64,000 nt of DNA, taken from contig NZ_WNNK01000015.1 of the NCBI RefSeq assembly GCF_009724245.1, positions 109,625-173,624 on the forward strand. The letters are read 5' to 3'. The DNA is from Pseudomonas spelaei. GTDB lineage: Bacteria; Pseudomonadota; Gammaproteobacteria; Pseudomonadales; Pseudomonadaceae. The notes under the pieces were generated by a model, which searched no databases, was not told where the DNA came from, and worked only from the letters and a program-made list of their open reading frames with translations. Of the stretch, positions 52,614 through 62,226 are shown piece by piece. The stretch's first letter is position 1. Every line of letters starts with the position of its first letter. The position numbers were made by a program, and so were the translations under genes.

Positions 52614-53990
52614 TCAACACTCCACCGCACTCACCGCCAACCCACCCCGCGATGTCTCCTTGTACTTGTCATGCATGTCCGCCCCGGTATCGCGCATGGT
52701 GCGGATCACCCGGTCCAGGGAGATAAAGTGCTGGCCATCGCCGCGCAGCGCCATCTGCGCCGCGTTGATCGCTTTCACCGCCGCAATCGCATTGCGCTCA
52801 ATGCACGGCACTTGCACCAGCCCGCCCACCGGGTCGCATGTCAGGCCAAGGTTGTGTTCCAGGCCAATTTCCGCCGCGTTGCACAACTGCTCTGGCGTAG
52901 CCCCCAGAATTTCCGCCAACCCGGCCGCCGCCATCGCGCATGCCGAACCGACTTCACCCTGGCAACCCACTTCAGCGCCAGAGATCGAGGCGTTCTTTTT
53001 ACAGAGGATGCCCACCGCTGCGGCACTCAGGAAATAGTCGACGACGTTGGCTTCGGTCACCACTTCACTGAACTTCATAAAGTAGTGCAGCACCGCCGGG
53101 ATAATCCCCGCCGCGCCATTGGTGGGCGCCGTGACCATGCGTCCACCAGCGGCGTTTTCCTCATTCACCGCCAGGGCGAACAAGTTGACCCACTCCATAG
53201 CGCTCAAGGTCGAGCCGATCACATTCGGTTTGCCCAGCTCCTGCAAGCTGCGGTGCAACTTGGCTGCACGCCGCCGCACATTAAGACCACCCGGCAGAAT
53301 GCCTTCGTGCTTGAGGCCTTGCTCGACGCAATCTTGCATGGCACGCCAGAGCTTCATCAGGCCGTTGCGGATTTCCTCTTCAGAACGCCAGACTTTCTCA
53401 TTGGCGAGCATCAGTTCGGCCACCCGCAGGTTGTGGGTCTGGCACAGGTTCAGCAGCTCTACCGCACTGGAAAAATCGTAAGGCAGCTCGGTGCGATCCA
53501 TATCCGCCACGCCGCTGTTGGCCTGGGCTTGATCCACTACAAAACCGCCACCGACTGAATAGTAAGTATCGCGGTGCAACTCACCGTTGTCACCGAACAC
53601 CACCAGGGTCATGGCGTTGGGATGAAACGGCAGGTTTTCATCGATCAGGCGCATGTCCCGTGACCAGAGAAACGGCACCGGCAAACGCCCGTCCAGCAAT
53701 AAGGTATTGGTTTCGCGCAGGGTCTCGATGCGGATACCGATCTGCGACGGGTCTATCGCATCCGGCCATTCACCCATCAGGCCCATGATCGTCGCGTTGT
53801 CGCTGCCATGACCGATACCGGTGGCGGATAAAGAGCCATAGAGCTGGACTTCAACCCGTCGCACCTGTTCCAGCAGGCCCCGTTCACGCAACCCCTGGAC
53901 GAACAACGCGGCCGCGCGCATGGGCCCGACGGTGTGAGAACTGGAGGGACCGATGCCGATCTTGAACAGGTCGAAAACGCTGATAGCCAT
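52614..53990 (-). CDS. sdaB: L-serine ammonia-lyase (iron-sulfur type)
   Basis: A 458-residue enzyme that deaminates L-serine to pyruvate using a [4Fe-4S] cluster. SVFDLFKIGIGPSSSHTVGPM starts the beta domain; the cluster cysteines lie in the alpha domain (ILCKKNASISGAEVGCQGEVGSACAM). It ends the glycine betaine route by taking serine made by GlyA into central metabolism. ATG 53990 is chosen by family start; the longer frame to 54044 is not supported. Confidence 0.94.
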   Translation of the reverse strand: MAISVFDLFKIGIGPSSSHTVGPMRAAALFVQGLRERGLLEQVRRVEVQLYGSLSATGIGHGSDNATIMGLMGEWPDAIDPSQIGIRIETLRETNTLLLDGRLPVPFLWSRDMRLIDENLPFHPNAMTLVVFGDNGELHRDTYYSVGGGFVVDQAQANSGVADMDRTELPYDFSSAVELLNLCQTHNLRVAELMLANEKVWRSEEEIRNGLMKLWRAMQDCVEQGLKHEGILPGGLNVRRRAAKLHRSLQELGKPNVIGSTLSAMEWVNLFALAVNEENAAGGRMVTAPTNGAAGIIPAVLHYFMKFSEVVTEANVVDYFLSAAAVGILCKKNASISGAEVGCQGEVGSACAMAAAGLAEILGATPEQLCNAAEIGLEHNLGLTCDPVGGLVQVPCIERNAIAAVKAINAAQMALRGDGQHFISLDRVIRTMRDTGADMHDKYKETSRGGLAVSAVEC

Positions 53991-54222
53991 TACCGTGAAA
54001 CTCCTCGATGAGCACAGGCCAGACGCAAGAGCTGCTACGCTCAAGTCGCCCGGATGGCGGCATCATCAAGCTTTTGTTGCCCCGCACGGCGTCTCACACC
54101 GACGTACCCATGCTCACCAGCGCCGCCCCCGTGCGATCACCCGTTCTGGGCGTTTTTTACGGCTCAGATCGGAAAAACCCACGGTTTTGCCCTGGAAAAA
54201 ATCTGTAAGCGACTTCACCGAC

Positions 54223-54264
54223 ACTGGATACGACCATCCCTGTACTGGATACGACGCCCCCTGT
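54223..54264 (+). promoter_or_regulatory. 21-bp tandem repeat, probable GbdR operator
   Basis: ACTGGATACGACCATCCCTG at 54223 recurs as ACTGGATACGACGCCCCCTG at 54244, a period of exactly 21 bases with 18 of 21 positions equal. The site lies about 145-180 bases before cbcX. Tandem half-sites two turns apart are typical for AraC-family proteins, and GbdR is the known activator of cbcXWV. Confidence 0.65.
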
Positions 54265-54405
54265 AGGCGTCAGATTTTCACTGGTACATGATCAGTCACG
54301 ACTCGTTTGCAAAACACCATGGCAGAGCTGTCATCGCACGCCCCAACCGCAACACCTATAAAGCGCGGTCAACCGCCGCCAGAAAAACATCAGGAGTCTC
54401 CCCAC

Positions 54406-55353
54406 ATGAAAGGTTCCCCCACGTTGTTGTTGGCCGCCATGCTGAGTCTGCCAGTCCTGGCTCAAGCTGCAGAACCGGCTCAATGCAGTACCGTCAACTT
54501 CTCTGATGTCGGCTGGACAGACATTACCGTTACCACCGCCACCACCAGTGAAGTCCTCAAGGCTCTCGGCTACAAGCCTCGCACCACGATGATTTCCGTT
54601 CCGGTGACCTACAAGTCACTGGCCGACGGCAAGAACATGGACATCTTCCTCGGCAACTGGATGCCGACCATGGAAAACGACATCAAGCAGTACCGTGATG
54701 CCGGCACCGTGGAAACCGTGCGCGCCAATCTCGAGAACGCCAAATACACCCTGGCGGTGCCCGAAGCGCTGTACGACAAAGGCCTGAAAGACTTTGCCGA
54801 TATCGTCAAATTCAAGGAAGAGCTGGGCGGCAAGATCTATGGCATCGAGCCGGGCAACGACGGCAACCGCACCATCCAGAGCGTGATCGACAAGAACCAG
54901 TTCGGCTTGAAAGACGCCGGCTTCAAGGTGGTCGAATCAAGCGAAGCCGGAATGCTCTCGCAGGTGGAACGCGCCACCAAACGTGGCCAGGCGATCGTGT
55001 TCCTGGGCTGGGAACCGCATCCGATGAACACCCGCTTCAAGATGAAGTACCTGACCGGGGGTGACGATTCATTCGGCCCCAACTACGGCCAGGCCACCAT
55101 CTATACCAACACCCGCAAAGGCTACGTCCAGGAATGCAGCAACGTCGGCCAGTTGCTGAAGAACCTGTCGTTCACCTTGAACATGGAAAGCACCCTGATG
55201 GGTAACGTCCTTGACGACAAGATGAAGCCTGACGCTGCAGCCAAGGCCTGGCTGAAGAAGAACCCGCAAGTACTCGACACCTGGCTGGCCGGTGTCACCA
55301 CCATTGATGGCAAACCAGGGTTGGAGGCCGTGAAAGCTTACCTCGCCAAGTAA
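54406..55353 (+). CDS. cbcX: Choline-binding ABC transporter protein
   Basis: A 315-residue periplasmic binding protein. The signal peptide is about residues 1-22 (LLLAAMLSLPVLAQAAEP). Tryptophan and tyrosine in VGWTDITVTTATT, LGNWMPTM, YGIEPGNDGNR and FLGWEPHPMN fit the aromatic cage for a quaternary amine. AGGAG lies nine bases before ATG 54406. It is paralogous to CaiX in the same window. A hairpin with T-run after its stop may favour its higher expression over cbcWV. Confidence 0.94.
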   Translation: MKGSPTLLLAAMLSLPVLAQAAEPAQCSTVNFSDVGWTDITVTTATTSEVLKALGYKPRTTMISVPVTYKSLADGKNMDIFLGNWMPTMENDIKQYRDAGTVETVRANLENAKYTLAVPEALYDKGLKDFADIVKFKEELGGKIYGIEPGNDGNRTIQSVIDKNQFGLKDAGFKVVESSEAGMLSQVERATKRGQAIVFLGWEPHPMNTRFKMKYLTGGDDSFGPNYGQATIYTNTRKGYVQECSNVGQLLKNLSFTLNMESTLMGNVLDDKMKPDAAAKAWLKKNPQVLDTWLAGVTTIDGKPGLEAVKAYLAK

Positions 55354-55361
55354 ATGCTGAC

Positions 55362-55396
55362 CCCGGGCCGGCTCGCTGGCCCGGGATGTTTTTCCT
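55362..55396 (+). terminator. Stem-loop with T-run between cbcX and cbcW (attenuator)
   Basis: CCCGGGCC (55362-55369) and GGCCCGGG (55378-55385) form an 8-bp stem around an 8-base loop; ATGTTTTTTCC follows. As an intrinsic terminator within an ABC operon it would give more binding protein than permease. Confidence 0.75.
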
Positions 55397-55420
55397 CTTC
55401 GCATGTGGACATTCACTACC

Positions 55421-56266
55421 ATGCTGACTGAACAGAAAATCCCACTAGGCCAGTACATCGCTGCCTTCGTCGAATGGTTGACCAAACACGGTGCCAACTA
55501 CTTCGACGCAATTGCATCGACCCTGGAAACGATGATCCACGGCGTGACGTTCGCGCTGACCTGGTTCAATCCACTGGCATTGATCGGTCTGATTGCGCTG
55601 CTGGCTCACTTTATTCAACGTAAATGGGGACTGACTGTTTTTGTCATTGCCTCCTTCCTGCTGATCCTCAACCTGGGTTACTGGCAGGAAACCATGGAGA
55701 CCCTGGCACAGGTGCTGTTCGCCACCCTGGTCTGCGTGGTCATCGGCGTGCCGCTGGGCATTGTTGCCGCGCACAAACCGATGTTCTACACCCTGATGCG
55801 GCCGGTGCTCGATCTGATGCAGACCGTACCGACCTTCGTCTACCTCATCCCTACCCTGACCCTCTTCGGGCTGGGTGTGGTGCCCGGTCTGATTTCCACG
55901 GTGGTGTTCGCGATTGCCGCGCCGATCCGCCTGACCTACCTGGGTATCCGTGATGTGCCGCAAGAGTTGATGGACGCCGGCAAGGCCTTTGGCTGCTCGC
56001 GCCGTCAGTTGCTCTCTAGGATTGAACTGCCCCACGCCATGCCGAGCATCGCCGCCGGCATTACCCAATGCATCATGCTGTCGTTGTCGATGGTAGTGAT
56101 CGCCGCCCTGGTGGGCGCCGATGGCCTCGGCAAGCCGGTGGTCAACGCACTGAACACCGCCGACATCGCCCTGGGCTTTGAAGCCGGCCTGGCGATCGTG
56201 TTGCTGGCCATCATGCTCGACCGCATCTGCAAACAACCCGACGCCAAAGTAGGGGGTGACGCATGA
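55421..56266 (+). CDS. cbcW: Choline/betaine/carnitine ABC permease
   Basis: A 281-residue membrane permease of the ProW type. About six helices are visible. The ATPase-coupling loop DVPQELMDAGKAFGCSRRQLLSRIELPHAMPSI holds the EAA-type motif. ATG 55421 is chosen over 55403 by family N-terminus. Its stop overlaps the cbcV start by four bases. Confidence 0.94.
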   Translation: MLTEQKIPLGQYIAAFVEWLTKHGANYFDAIASTLETMIHGVTFALTWFNPLALIGLIALLAHFIQRKWGLTVFVIASFLLILNLGYWQETMETLAQVLFATLVCVVIGVPLGIVAAHKPMFYTLMRPVLDLMQTVPTFVYLIPTLTLFGLGVVPGLISTVVFAIAAPIRLTYLGIRDVPQELMDAGKAFGCSRRQLLSRIELPHAMPSIAAGITQCIMLSLSMVVIAALVGADGLGKPVVNALNTADIALGFEAGLAIVLLAIMLDRICKQPDAKVGGDA

Positions 56267-57441
56267 GCATCATTCGCTTCGATCAGGTCGACGTGGTGTT
56301 CTCAAAAGACCCGCGTGAAGCCCTGAAACTGCTCGACCAAGGCATGACCCGTGACCAGATCCTGAAAAAAACCGGCCAGATTGTCGGCGTTGAAAAGGCC
56401 AGCCTGGATATCGAGAAAGGCGAGATCTGCGTGCTGATGGGCCTGTCCGGCTCCGGCAAGTCGAGCTTGCTGCGCTGCATCAACGGCTTGAACACCGTCA
56501 GCCGCGGGCAACTGTTCGTCGAACACGAAGGCAAGCAGATCGACATCGCTTCTTGCTCCCCAGCCGAGCTGAAAATGATGCGCACCAAGCGCATCGCCAT
56601 GGTCTTCCAGAAGTTTGCCCTGATGCCTTGGCTGACGGTGCGCGAGAACATCAGCTTTGGCCTGGAAATGCAGGGCCGGCCGGAGAAAGAGCGGCGCAAG
56701 CTGGTGGACGACAAGCTGGAGCTGGTGGGCCTGGCCCAGTGGCGCAACAAGAAGCCCGACGAATTGTCCGGCGGCATGCAGCAGCGTGTGGGCCTGGCCC
56801 GCGCCCTGGCGATGGACGCCGATATTCTGCTGATGGACGAACCCTTCTCCGCACTCGACCCGCTGATCCGCCAGGGTTTGCAGGACGAGTTGCTGGAGCT
56901 GCAAAACAAGCTGAGCAAGACCATCGTGTTCGTCAGCCACGACCTGGATGAAGCACTGAAACTCGGCAGCCGTATCGCAATCATGAAAGATGGCCGGATC
57001 ATCCAGTACAGCGTGCCGGAAGAGATCGTGCTGAACCCTGCCGATGATTATGTGCGCACCTTCGTGGCCCATACCAATCCGCTGAATGTGCTGTGCGGGC
57101 GCAGCCTGATGCGCACGCTGGACAATTGCACACGCGTTAACGGTTCGGTGTGCCTGGATCCGGGCGGCGACTCGTGGCTGGACCTGGCGGAAGGCAACAC
57201 GATCAAAGGCGCACGGCAGAACGGCTCATCGCTGAACTTGCAGAACTGGATGCCTGGGCAGGCGGTGGAAGGCTTGGGCCGGGTACCGACGCTGGTGGAC
57301 TCCAATATCGGCATGCGTGATGCGCTGCAGATTCGCTACCAGACGGGGAACAAGCTGGTGTTGCATGACAACAACAAGGTGGTGGGGATACTCGGGGATA
57401 GCGAGTTGTATCACGCGTTGTTGGGTAAGAATCTGGGGTAA
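56263..57441 (+). CDS. cbcV: Choline/betaine/carnitine ABC ATPase
   Basis: A 392-residue ATPase of the ProV type. Walker A is GLSGSGKSS (60-68), the signature is LSGGMQQ (168-174) and Walker B is ILLMDEP (188-194). A C-terminal extension of about 120 residues replaces or resembles the CBS domains of ProV. With CbcW it forms a core that accepts CbcX and probably CaiX. Confidence 0.95.
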   Translation: MSIIRFDQVDVVFSKDPREALKLLDQGMTRDQILKKTGQIVGVEKASLDIEKGEICVLMGLSGSGKSSLLRCINGLNTVSRGQLFVEHEGKQIDIASCSPAELKMMRTKRIAMVFQKFALMPWLTVRENISFGLEMQGRPEKERRKLVDDKLELVGLAQWRNKKPDELSGGMQQRVGLARALAMDADILLMDEPFSALDPLIRQGLQDELLELQNKLSKTIVFVSHDLDEALKLGSRIAIMKDGRIIQYSVPEEIVLNPADDYVRTFVAHTNPLNVLCGRSLMRTLDNCTRVNGSVCLDPGGDSWLDLAEGNTIKGARQNGSSLNLQNWMPGQAVEGLGRVPTLVDSNIGMRDALQIRYQTGNKLVLHDNNKVVGILGDSELYHALLGKNLG

Positions 57442-57476
57442 TCCCAAACCGCAACATCAACTGCAGGAACTCGGTC

Positions 57477-57509
57477 AATGTGGGAGCTGGCTTGCCTGCT
57501 CCCACATTT
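57477..57509. repeat. Compact REP palindrome
   Basis: AATGTGGGAGCTGGCTTGCC followed by TGCTCCCACATT makes a hairpin near the end of cbcV and before the convergent betT end. Confidence 0.8.
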
Positions 57510-57533
57510 GATCTCTATTCCAACAGTGAGCAA

Positions 57534-57555
57534 GCGGTGCCCTTGAGGGCACCGC
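57534..57555. terminator. Hairpin between convergent cbcV and betT
   Basis: GCGGTGCCC (57534-57542) pairs with GGGCACCGC (57547-57555) around a TTGA loop. There is no long T-run on either side, but position and stem strength suggest a shared end of transcription. Confidence 0.6.
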
Positions 57556-57567
57556 TCACATCAACAC

Positions 57568-59565
57568 TCAGCTATAGACACGGCCAAGGAGCTGCCGATG
57601 GCTTTCAAACTGATCGAGCACGTCCCGGGTAATCTGCTCCTGGGTGAAGCCCATCAGGTCGTATTCCTGGCTCCCGTTATGCAGGTAAACCTCGGCGCGG
57701 TAGTAACGCGCGCGCTCTTCTTCAGCCTCGGCGGACTCACTCGGCGCCGCCAGGTAACCGTCCAGGCTCACCTCGTAGACAAACGGGTTACCCTCTTCCA
57801 TCTCGATCCGCAGGCCCATGCAGCGCTTGGATTTACCGAGCAAGGTCTGCACATCCAGCCCTTGGGCCCGCAACGCCACTGCCGCTTCTTCCAGCGCCGG
57901 CGTCACCTTCTTGTCCATAAAGCGTTGCACAACCGCCTGAGTCGGTTGCAGGTCCTGCGCGGTCAGACGCTCGCTGAAACCACGACGCCCACGTTCAGCC
58001 AGCTGCGCTTGCTCCTGCTCGATCGCCACATCCTGGCGCATGGCCTTGTGCAGACCGAACATGAACAGAATCAGCACCACCGAGAACGGCAGACCGGCCA
58101 ACACCACCATGGTTTGCATGGCTTCGAAGTTACCGGCGAACAGCAGACCGATGGTCACCAGCGTGATCACCACCGACCAGAAAATCCGCAACCAGTGCGG
58201 CGCATCTTCGTCAACGTTGCCGCCCTTGCAGGACAGGTTAGCCATCATCACCGCGCCGGAGTCCGCCGGGGTCAGGAACAACACGAAGCCGACAAAGATC
58301 GACACGCCAATAACAATCTTCGACGCCGGGTAATGCTCAAGCAGTTGGTAGATCGCCATGGACGGTTGTTCCAGGGCAGTTTTGCCCAGTTCCACCGCAC
58401 CATGGTTAAGCACCAGGTCCAACGCCGAGTTGCCGAAGATCGACAGCCACGCCAGGGTGAAGCCCAACGGGATCAGCAGCACGCCGGCCACCAGTTCACG
58501 CACGGTGCGACCACGGGAAATACGCGCGATGAACATGCCTACGAATGGCGCCCAGGAAATCCACCAGGCCCAGTAGAACAAGGTCCACAGGCCCATCCAG
58601 CGTTCGGTCTTGTCGGCGTCGCCTTCGTACACATAGAGGTCGAAGGTTTTCAGCACGATGCCGTTCAGGTAGTCACCGGTGTTTTGCACCAGACCGTTAA
58701 GCAAGTGCAGGGTCGGGCCGAACAACAGCACGAAAATCAGCAAGCCGCTGAACAGCACGATGTTCAGGTTGGACAGGCGGCGAATGCCGTTTTCCACACC
58801 CGATACGGCAGCAATGGTCGCCACGGTGCTCATCACGATGATCACGATCAGCAGGTTGGTGTTGCTGTGCTCCATGCCGAACAGGTTTTCCAACCCGGAC
58901 GATACCTGCATCGAACCAATCCCCAGGTTCGTCACCAGGCCCAACAGCGTCACGAACATACCGAAGCCGTCCACCGCATGACCGGCCGCGCCCTTGACCC
59001 AACGCTCGCCCACCAGCGGGTACAGCGCCGAACGCAAGGCCAGCGGCTGGTTATGGCGGTAGGCAAAGTACGCCACGGCCAGGCCGACCAGCGCGTAGAT
59101 CGCCCAGCCATGCAGGCCCCAGTGCAGGAAGGTCAACTGCAACGCCTGGCGGGCGGCGCCATTGCTGGCGGCTGCGCCTTCAGGCGGGTTGAAGTAGTGG
59201 TCCAGCGGCTCGGATGCACCGAAGTACAGCAGCGAAATGCCGATGCCCGACGAGAACAGCATGCCGGCCCAGGCGCCGTAGCTGAAGTCCGGGGTGTCGT
59301 CCTTGCTGCCCAGTTTCAGTTTACCGTAGGACGAAAACGCCAGGCCCACCACAAACACCAGGTAGGCAGCGATGACCACCATGTAGTACCAGCCAAAGCT
59401 TTTCGACAACCAGGCCTGGGCCACGCCGAGCATCCTGCCAGCTTCCTGCGGGGCGATAATCAGAATCGCGGTCAACAACAGAATCAGCGCGGTGGAGGTG
59501 TAGAACACCCAACCGTTGACCCGCACCTTTTCCGGCGGGGTCTTTATAAGAGAGGCAGAACTCAT
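57568..59565 (-). CDS. betT: BCCT-family choline transporter
   Basis: A 665-residue secondary transporter with twelve helices and a C-terminal cytoplasmic tail of about 150 residues typical of osmosensing BetT. The quaternary amine motif WTLFYWAWWISWAPFVGMFIARISRG is present. It lies divergent from betI-betB-betA and imports choline. The BetI operator lies about 230 bases upstream of its start. GGAG precedes ATG 59565. Confidence 0.95.
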   Translation of the reverse strand: MSSASLIKTPPEKVRVNGWVFYTSTALILLLTAILIIAPQEAGRMLGVAQAWLSKSFGWYYMVVIAAYLVFVVGLAFSSYGKLKLGSKDDTPDFSYGAWAGMLFSSGIGISLLYFGASEPLDHYFNPPEGAAASNGAARQALQLTFLHWGLHGWAIYALVGLAVAYFAYRHNQPLALRSALYPLVGERWVKGAAGHAVDGFGMFVTLLGLVTNLGIGSMQVSSGLENLFGMEHSNTNLLIVIIVMSTVATIAAVSGVENGIRRLSNLNIVLFSGLLIFVLLFGPTLHLLNGLVQNTGDYLNGIVLKTFDLYVYEGDADKTERWMGLWTLFYWAWWISWAPFVGMFIARISRGRTVRELVAGVLLIPLGFTLAWLSIFGNSALDLVLNHGAVELGKTALEQPSMAIYQLLEHYPASKIVIGVSIFVGFVLFLTPADSGAVMMANLSCKGGNVDEDAPHWLRIFWSVVITLVTIGLLFAGNFEAMQTMVVLAGLPFSVVLILFMFGLHKAMRQDVAIEQEQAQLAERGRRGFSERLTAQDLQPTQAVVQRFMDKKVTPALEEAAVALRAQGLDVQTLLGKSKRCMGLRIEMEEGNPFVYEVSLDGYLAAPSESAEAEEERARYYRAEVYLHNGSQEYDLMGFTQEQITRDVLDQFESHRQLLGRVYS

Positions 59566-59796
59566 GGCACAGATGCTCCGGGCAGTGCAGAGAAACGCAA
59601 GGCAGCGCTTGACCCGTGCCATCGATTTTTCGGCAGTCGACGGACGGGTGTTATAAAGACACCCCGAAAAGTCCTGGACCCCACCGAAGCCGTGGCTTGG
59701 GCTGTTTCAAGGGTTTTTGCAGAGGTCAGATGTCGCCACATGCACGTAGGAAATACCTGTAGGCAGCGACCATTTGTCGCAGATCTTATTCTTTGT

Positions 59797-59816
59797 TGAT
59801 TGAACGTTCAATCAAA
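59797..59816. promoter_or_regulatory. BetI operator
   Basis: TTGATTGAACGTTCAATCAA is a perfect 20-bp palindrome in the betT-betI gap, 70 bases before the betI start. It has the shape of known BetI sites in E. coli and Pseudomonas. BetI would repress here until choline or betaine aldehyde is present. Confidence 0.85.
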
Positions 59817-59885
59817 ACAAAATAGACTGGCCATCAAACCGACGGACGTTTATCGCTCGTCGGCAGGCCAAAGGAGAGGTGCTAC

Positions 59886-60479
59886 ATGCCCAAGGTCGGT
59901 ATGCAACCCATACGCCGCCAGCAGTTGATCGAAGCCACGTTGACGGCCATTGATCAGGTCGGAATGGGAGACGCCAGCATTGCGCTGATCGCCCGTTTGG
60001 CCGGTGTTTCGAACGGCATCATCAGTCACTACTTTCAGGACAAGAATGGCCTGATTGCCGCGACGATGCGGTACCTGATGAACGTCCTGATCGAGAACGT
60101 ACATGCACGTCGGCACGCGTTGGAGGATGACAGCCCACGGGCGCACCTCCAGGTAATCATCGAAGGCAACTTCGACGCCAGCCAAGTCAACGGCCCGGCG
60201 ATGAAAACCTGGCTGGCCTTCTGGGCCACCAGCATGCATCACCCGTCATTGCACAGGTTGCAGCGGATCAACGATCACCGTCTGTATTCCAACCTGTGCT
60301 GCCAGTTCCGCCGTGCGATGCCACTGCCAGAGGCACGCAGCGCAGCCCGCGGGCTGGCGGCCCTGATCGACGGTTTGTGGTTGCGCGGCGCCCTGTCGGG
60401 AGACGCTTTCGACACGGAGCAGGCGCAACGGATCGCTTACGAATACATGGATTTTCAATTGGCCAAGCAGGTGAGTTAG
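59886..60479 (+). CDS. betI: Transcriptional repressor BetI
   Basis: A 197-residue TetR-family repressor. The HTH (GMGDASIALIARLAGVSNGIISHYFQDKNGLIAATMRY) is at the N-terminus and the rest is the choline-sensing domain. It controls betT and betIBA through the palindrome just upstream. AGGAG lies before ATG 59886. Confidence 0.95.
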   Translation: MPKVGMQPIRRQQLIEATLTAIDQVGMGDASIALIARLAGVSNGIISHYFQDKNGLIAATMRYLMNVLIENVHARRHALEDDSPRAHLQVIIEGNFDASQVNGPAMKTWLAFWATSMHHPSLHRLQRINDHRLYSNLCCQFRRAMPLPEARSAARGLAALIDGLWLRGALSGDAFDTEQAQRIAYEYMDFQLAKQVS

Positions 60480-60590
60480 AGCACACATAAACGCTCAACC
60501 CCCTGAACGGCTGCTGATCGGTGTTGCCAGAACCTTATGGCCCACCCTTTGGCGGTTAACGCCAACCACTTATGCACTTGCGAGGACTTT

Positions 60591-62063
60591 ATGGCCCGTT
60601 TCGAACTGCAAAAACTCTACATTGACGGCGGCTACAGCGACGCTGGCAGCGATGCCACCTTCGAAGCCATCAACCCGGCTAACGGTGAAGTTCTCGCCAA
60701 AGTGCAACGCGCGACAAAAGAAGACGTTGAACGCGCCGTCGTCAGCGCCGAAAAAGGCCAGAAAGTCTGGGCTGCCATGACCGCCATGGAGCGTTCGCGC
60801 ATCCTGCGTCGTGCCGTGGAGATCCTGCGCGAGCGCAACGACGAACTGGCCGCCCTGGAAACCCTGGACACCGGTAAAGCGTTCTCCGAAACCAAGTATG
60901 TCGACATCGTCACCGGTGCTGACGTGCTGGAATACTACGCAGGCCTGGTGCCCGCCATCGAAGGCGAGCAGATCCCGCTGCGCACCACTTCTTTCGTCTA
61001 CACCCGTCGCGAGCCGCTGGGCGTCGTGGCCGGTATCGGCGCGTGGAACTACCCGATCCAGATCGCCCTGTGGAAATCCGCTCCAGCCCTGGCGGCTGGT
61101 AACGCGATGATCTTCAAGCCGAGCGAAGTCACCTCGCTGACCACCCTGAAACTGGCTGAGATCTACACCGCAGCCGGCGTTCCGGACGGCGTGTTCAACG
61201 TCCTGACCGGCAGCGGCCGTGAAGTCGGCACCTGGCTGACCGAGCACCCGCGCATCGAGAAAATCTCCTTCACCGGCGGCACCGACACCGGCAAGAAGGT
61301 CATGGCCAGTGCTTCCGGCTCTTCGCTCAAAGACGTAACCATGGAACTGGGCGGCAAATCCCCGCTGATCATTTTCGACGACGCCGATCTCGATCGCGCC
61401 GCCGACACTGCAATGATGGCCAACTTCTACAGCTCCGGCCAGGTCTGCACCAACGGCACTCGCGTGTTCGTTCCAAAGCACCTGCAAGCCGCCTTCGAAG
61501 CCAAGATCGTTGAACGTGTTGCGCGCATCCGCGTCGGCAACCCGGAAGACGAGAACACCAACTTCGGCCCGCTGGTCAGCTTCGCCCACATGGAAAGCGT
61601 GCTCGGCTACATCGCCAAAGGTAAAGAAGAAGGTGCTCGCCTGCTGTGCGGCGGCGACCGTCTGACCGATGGTGATTTCGCCAAAGGCGCCTTCGTGGCA
61701 CCGACCGTGTTCACTGACTGCACCGACGAGATGACCATCGTCCGTGAAGAAATCTTCGGCCCGGTGATGAGCATCCTCACCTACGAAACCGAAGAAGAAG
61801 TGATCCGCCGTGCCAACGACACCGACTTCGGCCTGGCTGCCGGCCTGGTCACCAAGGACCTGAACCGCGCCCACCGCGTGATTCATCAACTGGAAGCCGG
61901 TATCTGCTGGATCAACGCCTGGGGCGAGTCCGACGCCAAGATGCCAGTCGGCGGCTACAAGCAGTCGGGTGTTGGCCGTGAGAACGGCATCAGCTCGCTG
62001 AACAACTTCACCCGCATCAAATCGGTACAGGTTGAGCTGGGCGACTACGCCTCGGTGTTCTAA
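60591..62063 (+). CDS. betB: Betaine aldehyde dehydrogenase
   Basis: A 490-residue NAD(P)-dependent aldehyde dehydrogenase that makes glycine betaine from betaine aldehyde. Catalytic E252 (MELGGKSP) and C286 (GQVCTNGTR) are seen; FTGGTDTGKKV binds the cofactor. AGGA precedes ATG 60591; the longer frame to 60537 is not supported. Length is exact for the family. Confidence 0.97.
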   Translation: MARFELQKLYIDGGYSDAGSDATFEAINPANGEVLAKVQRATKEDVERAVVSAEKGQKVWAAMTAMERSRILRRAVEILRERNDELAALETLDTGKAFSETKYVDIVTGADVLEYYAGLVPAIEGEQIPLRTTSFVYTRREPLGVVAGIGAWNYPIQIALWKSAPALAAGNAMIFKPSEVTSLTTLKLAEIYTAAGVPDGVFNVLTGSGREVGTWLTEHPRIEKISFTGGTDTGKKVMASASGSSLKDVTMELGGKSPLIIFDDADLDRAADTAMMANFYSSGQVCTNGTRVFVPKHLQAAFEAKIVERVARIRVGNPEDENTNFGPLVSFAHMESVLGYIAKGKEEGARLLCGGDRLTDGDFAKGAFVAPTVFTDCTDEMTIVREEIFGPVMSILTYETEEEVIRRANDTDFGLAAGLVTKDLNRAHRVIHQLEAGICWINAWGESDAKMPVGGYKQSGVGRENGISSLNNFTRIKSVQVELGDYASVF

Positions 62064-62094
62064 GAACCGAGCCTTGTATTGCCCGCATGGCCGT

Positions 62095-62169
62095 CATCGC
62101 GGGCAAGCCCGCTCCCACCTTTTGAATGCGTGAACCCAATCAAATGTGGGAGCTGGCTTGCCTGCGATC
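62095..62169. repeat. REPIN between betB and betA
   Basis: CATCGCGGGCAAGCCCGCTC and GTGGGAGCTGGCTTGCCTGC in inverted pairing around a loop of about 25 bases. Confidence 0.9.
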
Positions 62170-62226
62170 GAGTGCGCAGCACTCGCCAAGGCCAGACCTG
62201 ACACAACACCAAAGAGGGTGCATTTA

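Noticed and set aside
57598..59799. A 733-codon frame on the + strand opposite betT
   Set aside because: Composition is H, Q, R-rich and it matches the complement of a well-supported BCCT transporter.
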